From UBA2199 sp964628035 (GTDB lineage Bacteria; Acidobacteriota; Aminicenantia; UBA2199): a stretch of 64,000 nt of DNA. The notes under the pieces are model-generated. The model did not search any database and was not told the origin of the DNA. It saw only the letters and a program-made list of their open reading frames with translations. The position numbers were made by a program, and so were the translations under genes. Numbering within the stretch: position 1 is the first letter of the stretch; every line of letters starts with the position of its first letter. The stretch spans positions 1-64,000 of the forward strand of contig CAZVPI010000005.1 of NCBI GenBank assembly GCA_964628035.1, written 5' to 3'. Shown here one piece after another: positions 40,024-48,852 of this stretch.

Positions 40024-41391
40024 CTAGTGGGCCTTGAGTCCCAGGCTCTCCATCTTGTAGCGCAGGGTGGACTCGGAAATTCCCAGCTCGCGGGCCGCCT
40101 GGGTCACGACCTGGCGGTTGCGCTCCAGCGCCCGGGAGATCAATTCCTTCTCGAACTCGCGGACCTTCTCGGGCAGCGGCGCCTCGGCCGAGGCGATGCG
40201 GGCGAGCGGATCGACGGCGGCGCCCAGCGGCGGCAGGTCCTCCTCGGCGATCTCCTCGCCGCGGGCCAGGATCACCGCCCGCTCGATGATGTTTTCCAGC
40301 TCGCGGACATTGCCGGGATAGTCATGGCGCAGCAGGGCGGCCAGGGCGCGGCGGTGGATGGCGCGCAGCGGCTTGCGCTCCCGCTGCGAAAATTTCCTCA
40401 GGAAATGCTCGGCGAGAAAGGGGATGTCCTCCTTGCGCCGGCGCAGGGGGGGGATGGGGATCGGGATGATGTTGATGCGGAAGAAAAGGTCTTCGCGGAA
40501 GGCGCCGCGGCGCACCTCGGCGGCCAGGTCGCGGTGGCTGGCGGCGATGAGCCGGATGTCGACCGCGATCGGCTTGTTGGACCCGAGGCGCACGATCTCC
40601 CGCTCCTGGATGACGCGCAGCAGCTTGATCTGGGTCTCGAGCGGCAGATCGCCGATTTCGTCGAGGAACAGGGTGCCGCCGTCGGCCTCCTCGAAGCGGC
40701 CGGCGCGGCCCTTCTCCGCTCCGGTGAAGGCCCCCTTCTCGTGGCCGAACAGCTCGGCCTCGATCAGCGTCGCCGGCAGGGCGGCCAGGTTGACCTTGAC
40801 GAACGGGCCCTCCTTTCGCGGCGAGGCGAAGTGGATGATGTTGGCCAGCACCTCCTTGCCCGTGCCGCTCTCGCCGTTGATCAGCACGGTGGCCTCGGAG
40901 CCGGCGACGCGCATGGCCAGGTCGACCGTCTCGGCCATGACCTCGGAGCGGTAGACGAAATGGGCGAAGGAGAACCGGCCCTGGAGCGTCTTCTGCAGGC
41001 GGGCGTTCTCCCTGGCCAGCCGCGATTTGCCCGCCGCTTCCCCGACCAGGTGCAGCAGCACGTCCAGTTCGAAGGGCTTGGTCACGAAATGAAACGCGCC
41101 CTCCTTGAGCAGCCTCACGGCGAGCTCGACCTCGCCGTGGGCGGTCATGAAGATGACCGGGACCAGCGGCTGCAGCGAATGCATCCTCCGGAAAACCTGC
41201 CCGCCGTCCATGCCGGGCAGGCGGTAGTCCAGCAGCACGGCGTCGGGCGGATCGGCCTGGAAGCGTTCGAGGCCGGCCTCGCCGCTGGCGGCGCTGTCGA
41301 CGGCGTAGCCCTGCTGGCGGAAGAATTTCTCCAGGGCCCGGGAGGCCCCTTCCTCGTCCTCGATGATCAGCAGCCGGCGCTCGTTGGCCAT
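40024..41391 (-). CDS. NtrC-family sigma-54-dependent response regulator
   Basis: 455 aa. The receiver domain (1-120) has phospho-acceptor Asp55 and Lys105. The AAA+ domain (about 148-380) has Walker A GESGTGKE (173-180), the sigma-54 contact loop GAFTGA (220-225), and FLDEIGDLPLETQIKLL. The C-terminal Fis-type HTH reads NRQVVTQAARELGISESTLRYKM-like. It activates sigma-54 promoters when phosphorylated, here most likely by the kinase encoded just upstream. A -24/-12 promoter stands in front of this operon, so autoregulation is probable. It begins nine bases after the kinase gene. Confidence 0.93.
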   Translation of the reverse strand: MANERRLLIIEDEEGASRALEKFFRQQGYAVDSAASGEAGLERFQADPPDAVLLDYRLPGMDGGQVFRRMHSLQPLVPVIFMTAHGEVELAVRLLKEGAFHFVTKPFELDVLLHLVGEAAGKSRLARENARLQKTLQGRFSFAHFVYRSEVMAETVDLAMRVAGSEATVLINGESGTGKEVLANIIHFASPRKEGPFVKVNLAALPATLIEAELFGHEKGAFTGAEKGRAGRFEEADGGTLFLDEIGDLPLETQIKLLRVIQEREIVRLGSNKPIAVDIRLIAASHRDLAAEVRRGAFREDLFFRINIIPIPIPPLRRRKEDIPFLAEHFLRKFSQRERKPLRAIHRRALAALLRHDYPGNVRELENIIERAVILARGEEIAEEDLPPLGAAVDPLARIASAEAPLPEKVREFEKELISRALERNRQVVTQAARELGISESTLRYKMESLGLKAH

Positions 41392-41400
41392 GGGCCCATT

Positions 41401-42630
41401 CTACCACAGGACGAGGGTGAACTCGGCGCCGCCGCCCTGGGGGCTGGCGGCCTCGATGCGGCCCCCCAGCTGGCTGACGATCCTCCTGGAAAGGGCCAGG
41501 CCGATGCCGCTGCCCCTGGGCTTGAAGGAGACGAAGGGGTCGAAGATGGAGGCCAGGCGCTCCGCCGGGATGCCCGGGCCGTCGTCGCGCACGCGGATCT
41601 CCACCCCCTCGCGCCGCCGGCGCAGGCTCACGCGGATGCGCCGGGCCCCGGCTTCGGCGGCGTTGCGCACCAGGTTGTCCAGGACCTGCGCCAGCAGGTT
41701 GCGGTCGCTGGCCAGCCCCGCGTCGGGCTCCGTTTCGGTCTCGATCTCCAGGCCCGGGCCCAGGCCCTTCCAGGCAACGGCCAGCTCCGCGAAGAAGCTC
41801 GAGGGATCGATCGCTTCCCGGCGCACGGGCAGGGAGCGCGCGAGCTGGGAAAAACGCTCGATGATGTCCTGCATGCGCTTGATTTCGCGCTTGAGCGCCT
41901 GGCTGTGGAAGGCGGCCTCGGCATCGGCGGGATCGAGCCGCGGCTCGAGCATCTGATAGCTCAGGTACAGCGAGTGCAGGGGGTTGCGGAGCTCATGGTT
42001 GATGCCGGCGGTGACCAGGGAGATCTCGCGCAGCTTCTCCTTCTCCTCCTTCTCGCGGCTCACTTCGAGCTCCTTGCGCCCCATCTGGCGGCTGAAGCGC
42101 AGCAGGAACGCGGTCAGGACCACGACCACCCCCGCCTGCAGCAGGGTGAGCAGCAGCAGGCTGCGCCGGGCGGAGCGGCGGATCTCGTCGACGGCGGAAA
42201 AGAAGTAGCCGATATGGACGCCGTGGGACCTGCCGGCGGCGTCGCTCACCAGGGCGGAGACCTCGATGACCTGCCCCATGGGCGAAGCGAAGGTGCGCAC
42301 GCGGCCAGAGCCGCCGGCCAGCGGCAGATAGCCTTCGAACTTCGAGGCGGCGTGGCGCAGGCGCCCGTCCTGGCGCAGGGCGACGTAGATCACGCCCTCG
42401 TCGGCGAAGATGCCGTCCAGGAAAAGCCGCAGCGGCTCCTCGCCGCCGGCCAGCAGCTTGGCCGCGGCCATCTGCAGGACCCTCTCGATGGTCTTGCCCT
42501 CGGAAACCGCAAGCTCCACGGCGCGGGCCTCCACGGCGCGGCGGTTGCCCAGGTTCAGGAAATAAAAAACGACGATGCTGGCCAGGCAGAGGAGGGCGAC
42601 GGCGGCGATGGTTCGCGCGTGAAGCTTCAC
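41401..42630 (-). CDS. Membrane sensor histidine kinase
   Basis: 409 aa. Two membrane helices (about 7-27 and 157-178) enclose a periplasmic sensor domain of about 130 residues with no recognisable family. The kinase core has the H-box INHELRNPLHSL with His212 (Asn at position 211 as in NtrB/HydH-type kinases), N-box LDNLVRNAAEAG, and G boxes DDGPGIP and GSGIGLAL. It should phosphorylate the adjacent NtrC-type regulator. GTG start overlaps the upstream stop by four bases (GTGA). Confidence 0.92.
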   Translation of the reverse strand: MKLHARTIAAVALLCLASIVVFYFLNLGNRRAVEARAVELAVSEGKTIERVLQMAAAKLLAGGEEPLRLFLDGIFADEGVIYVALRQDGRLRHAASKFEGYLPLAGGSGRVRTFASPMGQVIEVSALVSDAAGRSHGVHIGYFFSAVDEIRRSARRSLLLLTLLQAGVVVVLTAFLLRFSRQMGRKELEVSREKEEKEKLREISLVTAGINHELRNPLHSLYLSYQMLEPRLDPADAEAAFHSQALKREIKRMQDIIERFSQLARSLPVRREAIDPSSFFAELAVAWKGLGPGLEIETETEPDAGLASDRNLLAQVLDNLVRNAAEAGARRIRVSLRRRREGVEIRVRDDGPGIPAERLASIFDPFVSFKPRGSGIGLALSRRIVSQLGGRIEAASPQGGGAEFTLVLW

Positions 42631-43064
42631 CGGCGCCCGTGCCTGCCCGCCCCCTTGCGGCCGCCCTCGCGGAGGCCGCGCTGGCTCCAGAGGGGGAATC
42701 CGTGGCGGTCACGCAGGGCGATGCGCTCGCCCTGGATGGAAATCTCCTGGGCGATCAGGTAGGGGATCTCCTGCGCAGCGGCGAGGGGGGAGGCGCGAAA
42801 ACGCACCTTCATGCCGATGGCGATGTCGTTCTCCAGGAACCATGCCGGGCAGATCTCGACCCGGCAGGGCCCCTGATCCTTGCGTTCGATGGTCAGGATC
42901 AGGAACTTCGCGCCCTGAGCGTAGGTTTCCTCGAGATCGATGCGCCGCACGCTGCCCTGGATGTCGACGAGGCGCTCGGGATCGAAATAATGGAACGGCG
43001 CCGCCTGCCCCGGCAGCAGCGCCGGCAGCAGCGAGACGAACAAGAGCGCACGCTGCATCCCCAT
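42627..43064 (-). CDS. Small secreted protein of unknown function
   Basis: 145 aa. A signal peptide (about 1-21, ending LLPGQAAP) precedes a compact beta-rich domain (DIQGSVRRIDLEE, KFLILTIERKDQGPCRVEICPAW, IAIGMKVRFRASP) with the pattern of an OB-like fold, and a basic tail (GREGGRKGAGRHGRR-like). I do not recognise a family. Its place between the barrel protein and the kinase suggests a periplasmic partner of the sensor (inference). The start lies within a few bases of the barrel gene's stop and has no ribosome-binding site, so it is probably coupled. Confidence 0.65.
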   Translation of the reverse strand: MGMQRALLFVSLLPALLPGQAAPFHYFDPERLVDIQGSVRRIDLEETYAQGAKFLILTIERKDQGPCRVEICPAWFLENDIAIGMKVRFRASPLAAAQEIPYLIAQEISIQGERIALRDRHGFPLWSQRGLREGGRKGAGRHGRR

Positions 43065-43070
43065 GGTCGT

Positions 43071-44273
43071 TCAGAGTGAGAATTGCATTCCCGCCGAGAT
43101 TGTAAGAAAGTCGTACCGGAAATACAAGTCGTTGGAGCGGTTGCGGCGGAAGGCGGCCGCGGCGGAGAGATCCAGCCGGCCGAAGCGCTTGCGGACGCGC
43201 AGGGCGGCCTGGGCGAGGGTGTCGGCCCGGGTGGCCAGCGGCTGCACGGGAACGCCGTCGAGGTCCAGGGCCTCGATGCCGCCGTAGGTCTTTCTGACAA
43301 GAAAAAGGTCCAGGGCTATGTCCAGCCCCAGGACGGCTTCGGTCTTCATCCCAAGCCAGAGCCGGGATCCTTCCCAGAAGAAATCGTCATCGGTCTGCTC
43401 CAGGGCCCATTCCGAGGCGGCGAGGGCCTGGATCCCCTGCAGCGGGTTGAGGTTGCGCCTGAGCATGAGCTCGGCGAAGACGCCCGTCTTGTAGCCCAGG
43501 CCCTGGGCGATGCGGGCGACGGCATAGGGCTGGGAAATGCGCAGGATGACCGCGGACGAGCCGGAAGCTCCGGCCGCGGGGCCTGGAGGCCGGTAATGGC
43601 CGCCGCGGGGATCGCCCGGCCCGGCGCCGGGGGGATCCCCTCCGTCGGCGGCGTCGCCGAGCGCGATATGGGGGAAGCGCAGGTAGCTCATCCCGGAAGC
43701 CAGGCGCAGCGTGGTCTGGGACGGTAGGAACGCGCTCAGCTCGGCGAACAGGCCTAGCCGGGCGCGGTCGTAAGAATCCTCGCGGAGATAGTCCGTGTAG
43801 CGGGCGCTCAGCCCCAGGCGTCCGGACAGCCGCTTGGACAGGACCTGCTTGAGGCCCAGGACGAGCCCGGGCGCATGGGTGTCCAGGAAGGCGAGGTCGC
43901 CCGAGTAACGGGCCAGCATGAAATCGGGAGAGACGAAGAGCGACATACGCGGCGAGAAGACCTTGATCCAGTTCACGCCGCCCGCGAGCAGTATGGCGTT
44001 CAAGCCGTTGTTTTCCTGGTAGAACCGGCCGTCGGCGGTCAGGAACAGCTCCAGGTCGCCGGAACTGAACCCCAGCTCCAGCCCAGGAGAGAACTCGTGG
44101 TCGGCGACCTGGTTCACGTTCCAGAAGACATTGCTGGAATAGTTGTAGTCCAGGTAGGGGGAGAGGGAGAACTTGCTTTCGGCTCCCAGGGCCAGCGCGG
44201 CGAGGAAGAGCGCGGGACCCAGGAAGGGGAGCGCCCTTCCCGGGTCGAGAAAAAAGCTCCTGCGCTTGCCCAT
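43071..44273 (-). CDS. Outer-membrane beta-barrel protein
   Basis: 400 aa. A signal peptide (about 10-33, FLGPALFLAALALGAES) leads to alternating amphipathic strands throughout: FSLSPYLDYNYSSNVFW, LELFLTADGRFYQENNG, AELMLRRNLNP, and a terminal strand FLTISAGMQFSL ending in Leu. This is the pattern of a surface barrel; no plug domain is present, so a porin or surface scaffold rather than a TonB receptor. The start at 44273 shares one base with the preceding stop (TGATG). Function unknown. Confidence 0.7.
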   Translation of the reverse strand: MGKRRSFFLDPGRALPFLGPALFLAALALGAESKFSLSPYLDYNYSSNVFWNVNQVADHEFSPGLELGFSSGDLELFLTADGRFYQENNGLNAILLAGGVNWIKVFSPRMSLFVSPDFMLARYSGDLAFLDTHAPGLVLGLKQVLSKRLSGRLGLSARYTDYLREDSYDRARLGLFAELSAFLPSQTTLRLASGMSYLRFPHIALGDAADGGDPPGAGPGDPRGGHYRPPGPAAGASGSSAVILRISQPYAVARIAQGLGYKTGVFAELMLRRNLNPLQGIQALAASEWALEQTDDDFFWEGSRLWLGMKTEAVLGLDIALDLFLVRKTYGGIEALDLDGVPVQPLATRADTLAQAALRVRKRFGRLDLSAAAAFRRNRSNDLYFRYDFLTISAGMQFSL

Positions 44274-44728
44274 CAGCGCTTGCGGTTCGTTCTCCGGTTG
44301 CGGTTCGGGTTCGGATCGGGATTGGTGGGGTCGCCGCCGCCCGGGACATTGCCCCCGCTTCCCGAATGCAGCCACTGGTGATTGTAATGATAGTTGTAAT
44401 TGAAGTGGAAATTGAGGCAGCCGCCGTTCGCCTGCAGGGCGTTCTGGTTGGCGTGCTGATGCTTGTAGCCGTGGCGGTTCATGAATCCCGTGCCGTCCTG
44501 GGGGCGGGCCCAGTCGGGGTCGACGCAGTTGGGGATGCCGTCGTTGTCGGAATCCCGGGCCAAGTCGTTGATGCCGTCGCCGTCCTCATCGATGAAGCCA
44601 TAGCGTTGCAGGATCCCCTTGCGGGTGAGCGGGCCGGGGGCCGTCTCGTCGTTCAGGGCAGCAAAAGCCAGGGTCCCGGCCAGCAGGATCCCTGCCGCCA
44701 GCAATAGAACAACATGAATCCGTTTCAT
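44273..44728 (-). CDS. Secreted EF-hand/thrombospondin-3-like calcium-binding protein
   Basis: 151 aa. A signal peptide (about 1-23, ending LAFAA) is followed by Asp-rich calcium loops DEDGDGINDLARDSDNDG and NCVDPDWARPQDGTG, the spacing of thrombospondin type 3 repeats. Then a His/Asn/Tyr-rich stretch (KHQHANQN, FHFNYNYHYNHQW) that might bind metal, and a Pro/Asn/Arg-rich tail. It is the first gene of the sigma-54 operon. AGGAGGTTGA precedes the ATG; the longer open frame upstream crosses the promoter. Confidence 0.75.
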   Translation of the reverse strand: MKRIHVVLLLAAGILLAGTLAFAALNDETAPGPLTRKGILQRYGFIDEDGDGINDLARDSDNDGIPNCVDPDWARPQDGTGFMNRHGYKHQHANQNALQANGGCLNFHFNYNYHYNHQWLHSGSGGNVPGGGDPTNPDPNPNRNRRTNRKR

Positions 44729-44761
44729 TGTCAACCTCCTTGTTTGTGGGTTCGCGAAAGT

Positions 44762-44781
44762 AAAGCAAGAGGGGTGCCAAG
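44762..44781 (-). promoter_or_regulatory. Sigma-54 (-24/-12) promoter
   Basis: Minus strand CTTGGCACCCCTCTTGCTTT. GG at 44778-44777 and GC at 44766-44765 are separated by exactly ten bases, matching TGGCAC-N5-TTGCW. Predicted transcription start about 44753, 25 bases before the ATG of the calcium-binding protein gene. Confidence 0.82.
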
Positions 44782-44794
44782 TTAAAAGACCTTT

Positions 44795-44800
44795 ATTATA
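44795..44800 (-). promoter_or_regulatory. Possible sigma-70 -10 element upstream of the sigma-54 promoter
   Basis: Minus strand TATAAT (44800-44795) without a clear -35 box. It could give basal transcription of the same operon. Confidence 0.35.
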
Positions 44801-44828
44801 GGGGATATCCGTCAGTGTGCCCCATGAC

Positions 44829-44868
44829 GAAAACGCGGTTTTCAGCGAAAAATCGCAAAATTTCGCGA
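44829..44868. promoter_or_regulatory. Candidate upstream activator sites
   Basis: A cluster of inverted repeats: GAAAAC-GCG-GTTTTC (44829-44843), GCGA-AAAA-TCGC (44845-44856), and TCGC...GCGA (44853-44868). They lie about 76 to 115 bases upstream of the predicted sigma-54 start, the usual position for NtrC-family enhancer sites. Confidence 0.55.
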
Positions 44869-44892
44869 CAGCCTGGGAGCTTTGACATGAGA

Positions 44893-44985
44893 ATGATGCA
44901 CCATGAACCATGGATCAAGGAAAGACCAATTTTTAATAGAACAGTGTTTCCCGACATGGTACGTGGTACCCCACATGGGGGAGGC
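44893..44985. repeat. Heptamer-phased inverted-arm repeat (locus 2)
   Basis: The left arm (about 44894-44916) reads ATGCACC, ATGAACC, ATGGATC. The right arm (about 44955-44985), in reverse complement, reads GGGTACC, ACGTACC, ATGTCGG. The core is AT-richer. It lies between divergent operons. Confidence 0.6.
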
Positions 44986-45058
44986 CTCACGAGGGCGCCG
45001 CCCTGGCCAGGGCCGGCGTCGCGGAACCTCTGGCTTCATCGTTCGATGTTCCGGTCTC

Positions 45059-45087
45059 TTGCACTCTCCTGAGGCTTGGCATAAAAT
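45059..45087 (+). promoter_or_regulatory. Promoter of the SH3-M48-cyclase operon
   Basis: TTGCAC (45059-45064), 17-bp spacer, TAAAAT (45082-45087). Predicted start about 45094, a 12-nt leader with GAGGTG. Confidence 0.6.
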
Positions 45088-45105
45088 ATTTCTTGAGGTG
45101 CCGAG

Positions 45106-45558
45106 ATGAAGAAAAGATTCGTCATACTTTTGCTCCTGACCGCGGCGGCGCTGCTGGCCGCCGGCAAGGGGCTGGTGGTCCAGGTGTTGCGCTCCCATCT
45201 CCTGGCCAAGCCCGATTTCCTCTCCTCCAGCCTTGCCGGCCTGCAGCGCGGCGACAAGCTCGAGCTGATCGAGACCCAGGGAAGCTGGCTGCTGGTCCGC
45301 GGCCCCGGCGCGGTCAAGGGCTATGTCCACCAGAGCGCGGTCAGCGAAAGCAAGCCGGGGCTCGGCGCCATCGCCCCCGGGACGAAGGGGCCGAGCCGGG
45401 ACGAGCTGGCCCTGGCGGCGAAGGGCTTCGACGAGGCCAACGAGAAGAAGCTGCGCGGCAGCAAGGGCTACAACTTCGCCGACCTGGCCTGGGTGATGGA
45501 CCAGGGGGCCGATCGGAAAGGGCTGGCCCGTTTCATGAACGAAGGGGGGCTGAAATGA
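45106..45558 (+). CDS. Secreted bacterial SH3-domain protein
   Basis: 150 aa. Signal peptide (about 1-20), then an SH3b domain (about 22-80) with LRSHLLAKPDFLSSSLAGLQRGDKL-type start and a VKGYVHQSAV finish. The C-terminal 65 residues are helical and charged (ELALAAKGFDEANEKKLRGS). SH3b domains commonly bind peptidoglycan or peptides in the periplasm. Its stop overlaps the M48 start by four bases (ATGA), so the two products probably work together. Confidence 0.8.
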   Translation: MKKRFVILLLLTAAALLAAGKGLVVQVLRSHLLAKPDFLSSSLAGLQRGDKLELIETQGSWLLVRGPGAVKGYVHQSAVSESKPGLGAIAPGTKGPSRDELALAAKGFDEANEKKLRGSKGYNFADLAWVMDQGADRKGLARFMNEGGLK

Positions 45559-46388
45559 AAAGGCGGGTCGTCGTCGTTGCCCTGTGCTCCCTGCTCCTCT
45601 CCTGGAAGTCCCCCATCAACCTGAGCAAGCTGGCCAAGGTCAAGAAAGGGGCCGAGCTCGTGGCCGGCGCCGCCCACAAGATCAACGAGGAGGAGGAGTA
45701 CCACATCGGCCGGGCCGTGGCGGCCAACATCCTCGGCCGTTACCCGGCCTGGAAGAACGCCGCCCTGACCCGCTACGTCAACCTCGTGGGCGGCGCGCTG
45801 GCCGCGCGCTCGCAGCGTCCCGAGCTCTATGGCGGCTACCATTTCGCCCTGCTCGACACTCCCGAGGCCAACGCCTTCTCCGCCCCGGGCGGCATCATCC
45901 TCCTCACCCGCGGCATCGTCGAGATGGCAGGCGACGAGGACGAGCTGGCGGCGGTCCTGGCCCATGAGATCCAGCACGTCGTGGCCAAGGACCCGCTGAA
46001 GGCCATCCGCTCCCAGCGGCTGAAGGCGCTGGGCGCCTTCACCGCCGGGGAGGCGGCCGGCTCGCGCGGCGGCGCCCTGGGCGTGTTCCAGGACTCGGTC
46101 ATGGACATCAGCGGCACGCTGCTGCAGAAGGGCTATTCCCGCGGCCAGGAAAAGAAGGCCGACCTCGGCGCCCAGGAGCTGCTGGCCGCCGTCGGCTACG
46201 ACCCCTGCGCCCTTGCCGACATGCTGGAGAAGATCCGCGAGAAGGAGAGGAAAAAAATCCGCGCCTTTTCGGCCCATCCTGCGGCGGCCAAGCGCATCGC
46301 CTACGTGGCCCGCCACGGAGACCCAGGCGCCCAGGCAGCGCGCAAGGCCCGCGCCGCCCGCTTCCGCCAAGCCCTGGCGTTCAACTGA
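45555..46388 (+). CDS. M48-family metallopeptidase
   Basis: 277 aa. A hydrophobic N-terminus (about 4-17) indicates export or anchoring. The zinc site is H137-E-x-x-H141 in VLAHEIQHV. An upstream ANAFSAPGGIILLTRG strand typical of the BepA/YfgC and Oma1 group is present, and the third ligand region is QEKKADLGA. The C-terminal extension contains FSAHPAAAKRI, shared by periplasmic M48 chaperone-proteases. It probably degrades misfolded outer-membrane proteins. Confidence 0.88.
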   Translation: MKRRVVVVALCSLLLSWKSPINLSKLAKVKKGAELVAGAAHKINEEEEYHIGRAVAANILGRYPAWKNAALTRYVNLVGGALAARSQRPELYGGYHFALLDTPEANAFSAPGGIILLTRGIVEMAGDEDELAAVLAHEIQHVVAKDPLKAIRSQRLKALGAFTAGEAAGSRGGALGVFQDSVMDISGTLLQKGYSRGQEKKADLGAQELLAAVGYDPCALADMLEKIREKERKKIRAFSAHPAAAKRIAYVARHGDPGAQAARKARAARFRQALAFN

Positions 46389-46390
46389 GC

Positions 46391-48430
46391 GTGAGGCGTT
46401 TCTGGCTTTCGACCGCCCTGCTGTTCGCCGCCGCTTTTCTGGCCGGCGGCCTGCTCTCGCGCCTCTACGAGGCGAAATGGTACGACGTGAAGGCGCGGCG
46501 GTTCAGCCGCCCAGCGCCCGCTGACATCGTGCTGGCCAAGATCGACCAGGGCAGCCTCGACTTTTACAGCCGCGAGTTCCACATCGGCTGGCCCTGGCCG
46601 CGCAGCCTGTACGCCCGGGCCATCGACTATCTCTCCTTCGCCGGCGCCCGGGCCGTCGTCCTCGACATGGTCTTCAGCGAGGCCAGCGCCTATCCCGAGG
46701 AGGACGAGCGGCTGGCCCGTTCCCTGCGCGAGTCGGGCCGGGTCTTCCTGCCGCTGGTCTTCCGGAAAGGGGAGGGGGGGGGGGAGGCGGCGGAGCGCTT
46801 CGCCCTGCCTTCGGCGCCCCGGCTGAAGCGGCTGCCGGTCCGTCAGGGGCCGGTGCAGCTGCCGCTGCCTTCCCTGCGCGCAGCGGCGCGCGGGGCGGGC
46901 AGCGCCCAGGACGATCCCGAGCCGGACGGCGTCTATCGCCGCCTCCGCCTGTTCACCGCTCACCAGGGCAGGGTCTATCCCTCCCTGGCCCTGGCCGCCG
47001 CCCTGTACGCCGCTCCCGGCCTGGACCTGGACCGGGTTCCATTCGCCGAAGACGGCGGGTTGAAACTGCGCTTCTACCGCAAGGGCAGCTTCCGCGCCTA
47101 CGCCGCCTCCGAGCTGATCCAGTCGCAGGTCCGCCGCGAGGCTGGGGAGGAGCCGGTCGTGGCGCCCGCCGACCTCAAGGACAGGATCGTCGTGATCGGG
47201 GCCACGGCCACCGGACTGCTGGACCACCGGGCCACGCCGGTGAGCGCGGTGAGCTCGGGCTTCGAGCTGCACGCCACGGCCATCGCCAACCTGCTGCACA
47301 ACGACTTTCTCCGCGGCCTCGACCCCCGCCTGTACTGGCTCCTGGTGCTGCTGGCGGTGGCCGGGCTGAATCTCCTGCTTTCGCGGCTGAAGACCCTGTC
47401 GGGGCAGCTGCTGGCGGCCCTGGGAGCCGCGCTGCTGCTCCTGGGGGCGAACCTGTCGCTGTTCCGCATCGGCATCGACATGGACCTCATCCCGCTGCTG
47501 GCGGGAGTGGCCGGCTGCGCCGGGTACGATTCCTACGTCCGCTACCAGCGGGTGCGGCGCGAGAAAAAATTCATCGAAAGCGCCTTCCGCGGCTACATGT
47601 CCGACTCGCTGCTGGCCGAGATCCTGAAGAACCCGGCCGGCCTGCGCCTGGGCGGCGAGAAGCGGCTCGTGACCGTGTTCTTCTCCGACCTGGCCGGCTT
47701 CACCTCGCTCTCGGAGAAGCTGCCCGCCGAGGAGGTGGTCATCCTCCTCAACACCTATCTGGAGCGCATGACCTCGATCATCATGGAGGAGGGGGGCTTC
47801 GTCAACAAGTTCGAGGGCGACGCCGTCATGGCCTTCTGGGGGGCCCCCCTGGCCGACGAGCGCCACGCCGAGCGCGCCATGCGCGCGGCCCTGCGCTGCC
47901 AGGAGGAGCTGCGCGGCCTGAACCGCGAATTCGCCGCCGCCGGGCTGCCCCGTCTGGGCATGCGCGTGGGCATCAACAGCGGCGAGGTCATCGTCGGCAA
48001 CATCGGCTCGCGGCGGCGCTTCGAGTACACGGTCATCGGCGACGCGGTGAACCTGGCCTCGCGCCTGGAGGGGATCAACAAGCAGTACGGCACCGAGGTG
48101 ATCTGCGGCCCGCTCTCCGCCCGCCTGGCCGGCGGCGGCATGATCCTGCGCCGGCTCGATCTCGTGCGCGTCAAGGGCAAGCGGCTGGCCGAGGAGATCT
48201 TCGAGGTCGCGGCCCCAGGGGCGGAGGCGGCGCCGGAGACGAGGGCGCGCCTGGAGGCGTTCGCCGCGGGGCTGCGGCTCTACTTCGCCGGCGAGTTCGC
48301 CCCCGCCCGGGACGCCTTCGTTGCCCTGGCCGGCGACCCGCCCTCCCGGGTGTTTGCCTCGCGCTGCGCCTTCCTGCTGGACAACCCGCCGGAGAACTGG
48401 GACGGGGTGTGGACCTATACCGAGAAATAG
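46391..48430 (+). CDS. CHASE2-domain adenylate cyclase
   Basis: 679 aa, GTG start two bases after the M48 stop. One N-terminal membrane helix, a large extracytoplasmic CHASE2 sensor (about 30-300; RAIDYLSFAGARAVVLDMVFSE, DLKDRIVVIGATATGL), then three membrane helices (about 315-385). A cytoplasmic class III cyclase domain (about 410-590) follows with FSDLAGFTSLSE and NKFEGDAVMAFWG carrying the two metal Asp residues, and FEYTVIGDAVNLASRLE. Lys in NKFEGD and Asp in VIGD fit ATP specificity. It should make cAMP in response to an envelope signal. Confidence 0.9.
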   Translation: MRRFWLSTALLFAAAFLAGGLLSRLYEAKWYDVKARRFSRPAPADIVLAKIDQGSLDFYSREFHIGWPWPRSLYARAIDYLSFAGARAVVLDMVFSEASAYPEEDERLARSLRESGRVFLPLVFRKGEGGGEAAERFALPSAPRLKRLPVRQGPVQLPLPSLRAAARGAGSAQDDPEPDGVYRRLRLFTAHQGRVYPSLALAAALYAAPGLDLDRVPFAEDGGLKLRFYRKGSFRAYAASELIQSQVRREAGEEPVVAPADLKDRIVVIGATATGLLDHRATPVSAVSSGFELHATAIANLLHNDFLRGLDPRLYWLLVLLAVAGLNLLLSRLKTLSGQLLAALGAALLLLGANLSLFRIGIDMDLIPLLAGVAGCAGYDSYVRYQRVRREKKFIESAFRGYMSDSLLAEILKNPAGLRLGGEKRLVTVFFSDLAGFTSLSEKLPAEEVVILLNTYLERMTSIIMEEGGFVNKFEGDAVMAFWGAPLADERHAERAMRAALRCQEELRGLNREFAAAGLPRLGMRVGINSGEVIVGNIGSRRRFEYTVIGDAVNLASRLEGINKQYGTEVICGPLSARLAGGGMILRRLDLVRVKGKRLAEEIFEVAAPGAEAAPETRARLEAFAAGLRLYFAGEFAPARDAFVALAGDPPSRVFASRCAFLLDNPPENWDGVWTYTEK

Positions 48431-48752
48431 ACGTTAGACGTTAGACGTCAGTGGTTAGCAAGAAAAAAGCCCTGGAATTCCAGCATGTTTATTGCCTGGC
48501 TAACGTCTGAGAAGAAGACGTTAGACGTTAGACGTTAGTGGTTAGCAAGAGAAAAGCCCTTGGGATCATTGAATGTCTCAAGTCTTGCTAACGTCTGAGA
48601 AGAAGACTTCAGACGTTAGACGTCAGTGGTTAGCAAGAAAAAAGCCCTGGAATTCCAGCATGTTTATTGCCTGGCTAACGTCTGAGAAGAAGACGTTAGA
48701 CGTTAGACGTTAGTGGTTAGCAAGAGAAAAGCCCTTGGGATCATTGAATGTC
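48428..48752. repeat. Hairpin repeat array, left part (heptamer locus 3)
   Basis: Two near-identical 175-bp units, each made of two 87/88-bp hairpin cassettes. Each cassette starts with AGACGTT words in seven-base phase and TTAGCAAG, and ends with GCTAACGTCTGAGAA. The first cassette has a palindromic CTGGAATTCCAG core. The second has a different core with an exact TTAGCAAG/CTTGCTAA inverted pair. The array begins right at the cyclase stop. Confidence 0.85.
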
Positions 48753-48852
48753 NNNNNNNNNNNNNNNNNNNNNNNNNNNNNNNNNNNNNNNNNNNNNNNN
48801 NNNNNNNNNNNNNNNNNNNNNNNNNNNNNNNNNNNNNNNNNNNNNNNNNNNN
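48753..48852. other. Assembly gap of 100 N
   Basis: Exactly 100 undetermined bases in the middle of the hairpin array; a conventional gap size, so the true length is unknown. Confidence 0.98.
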
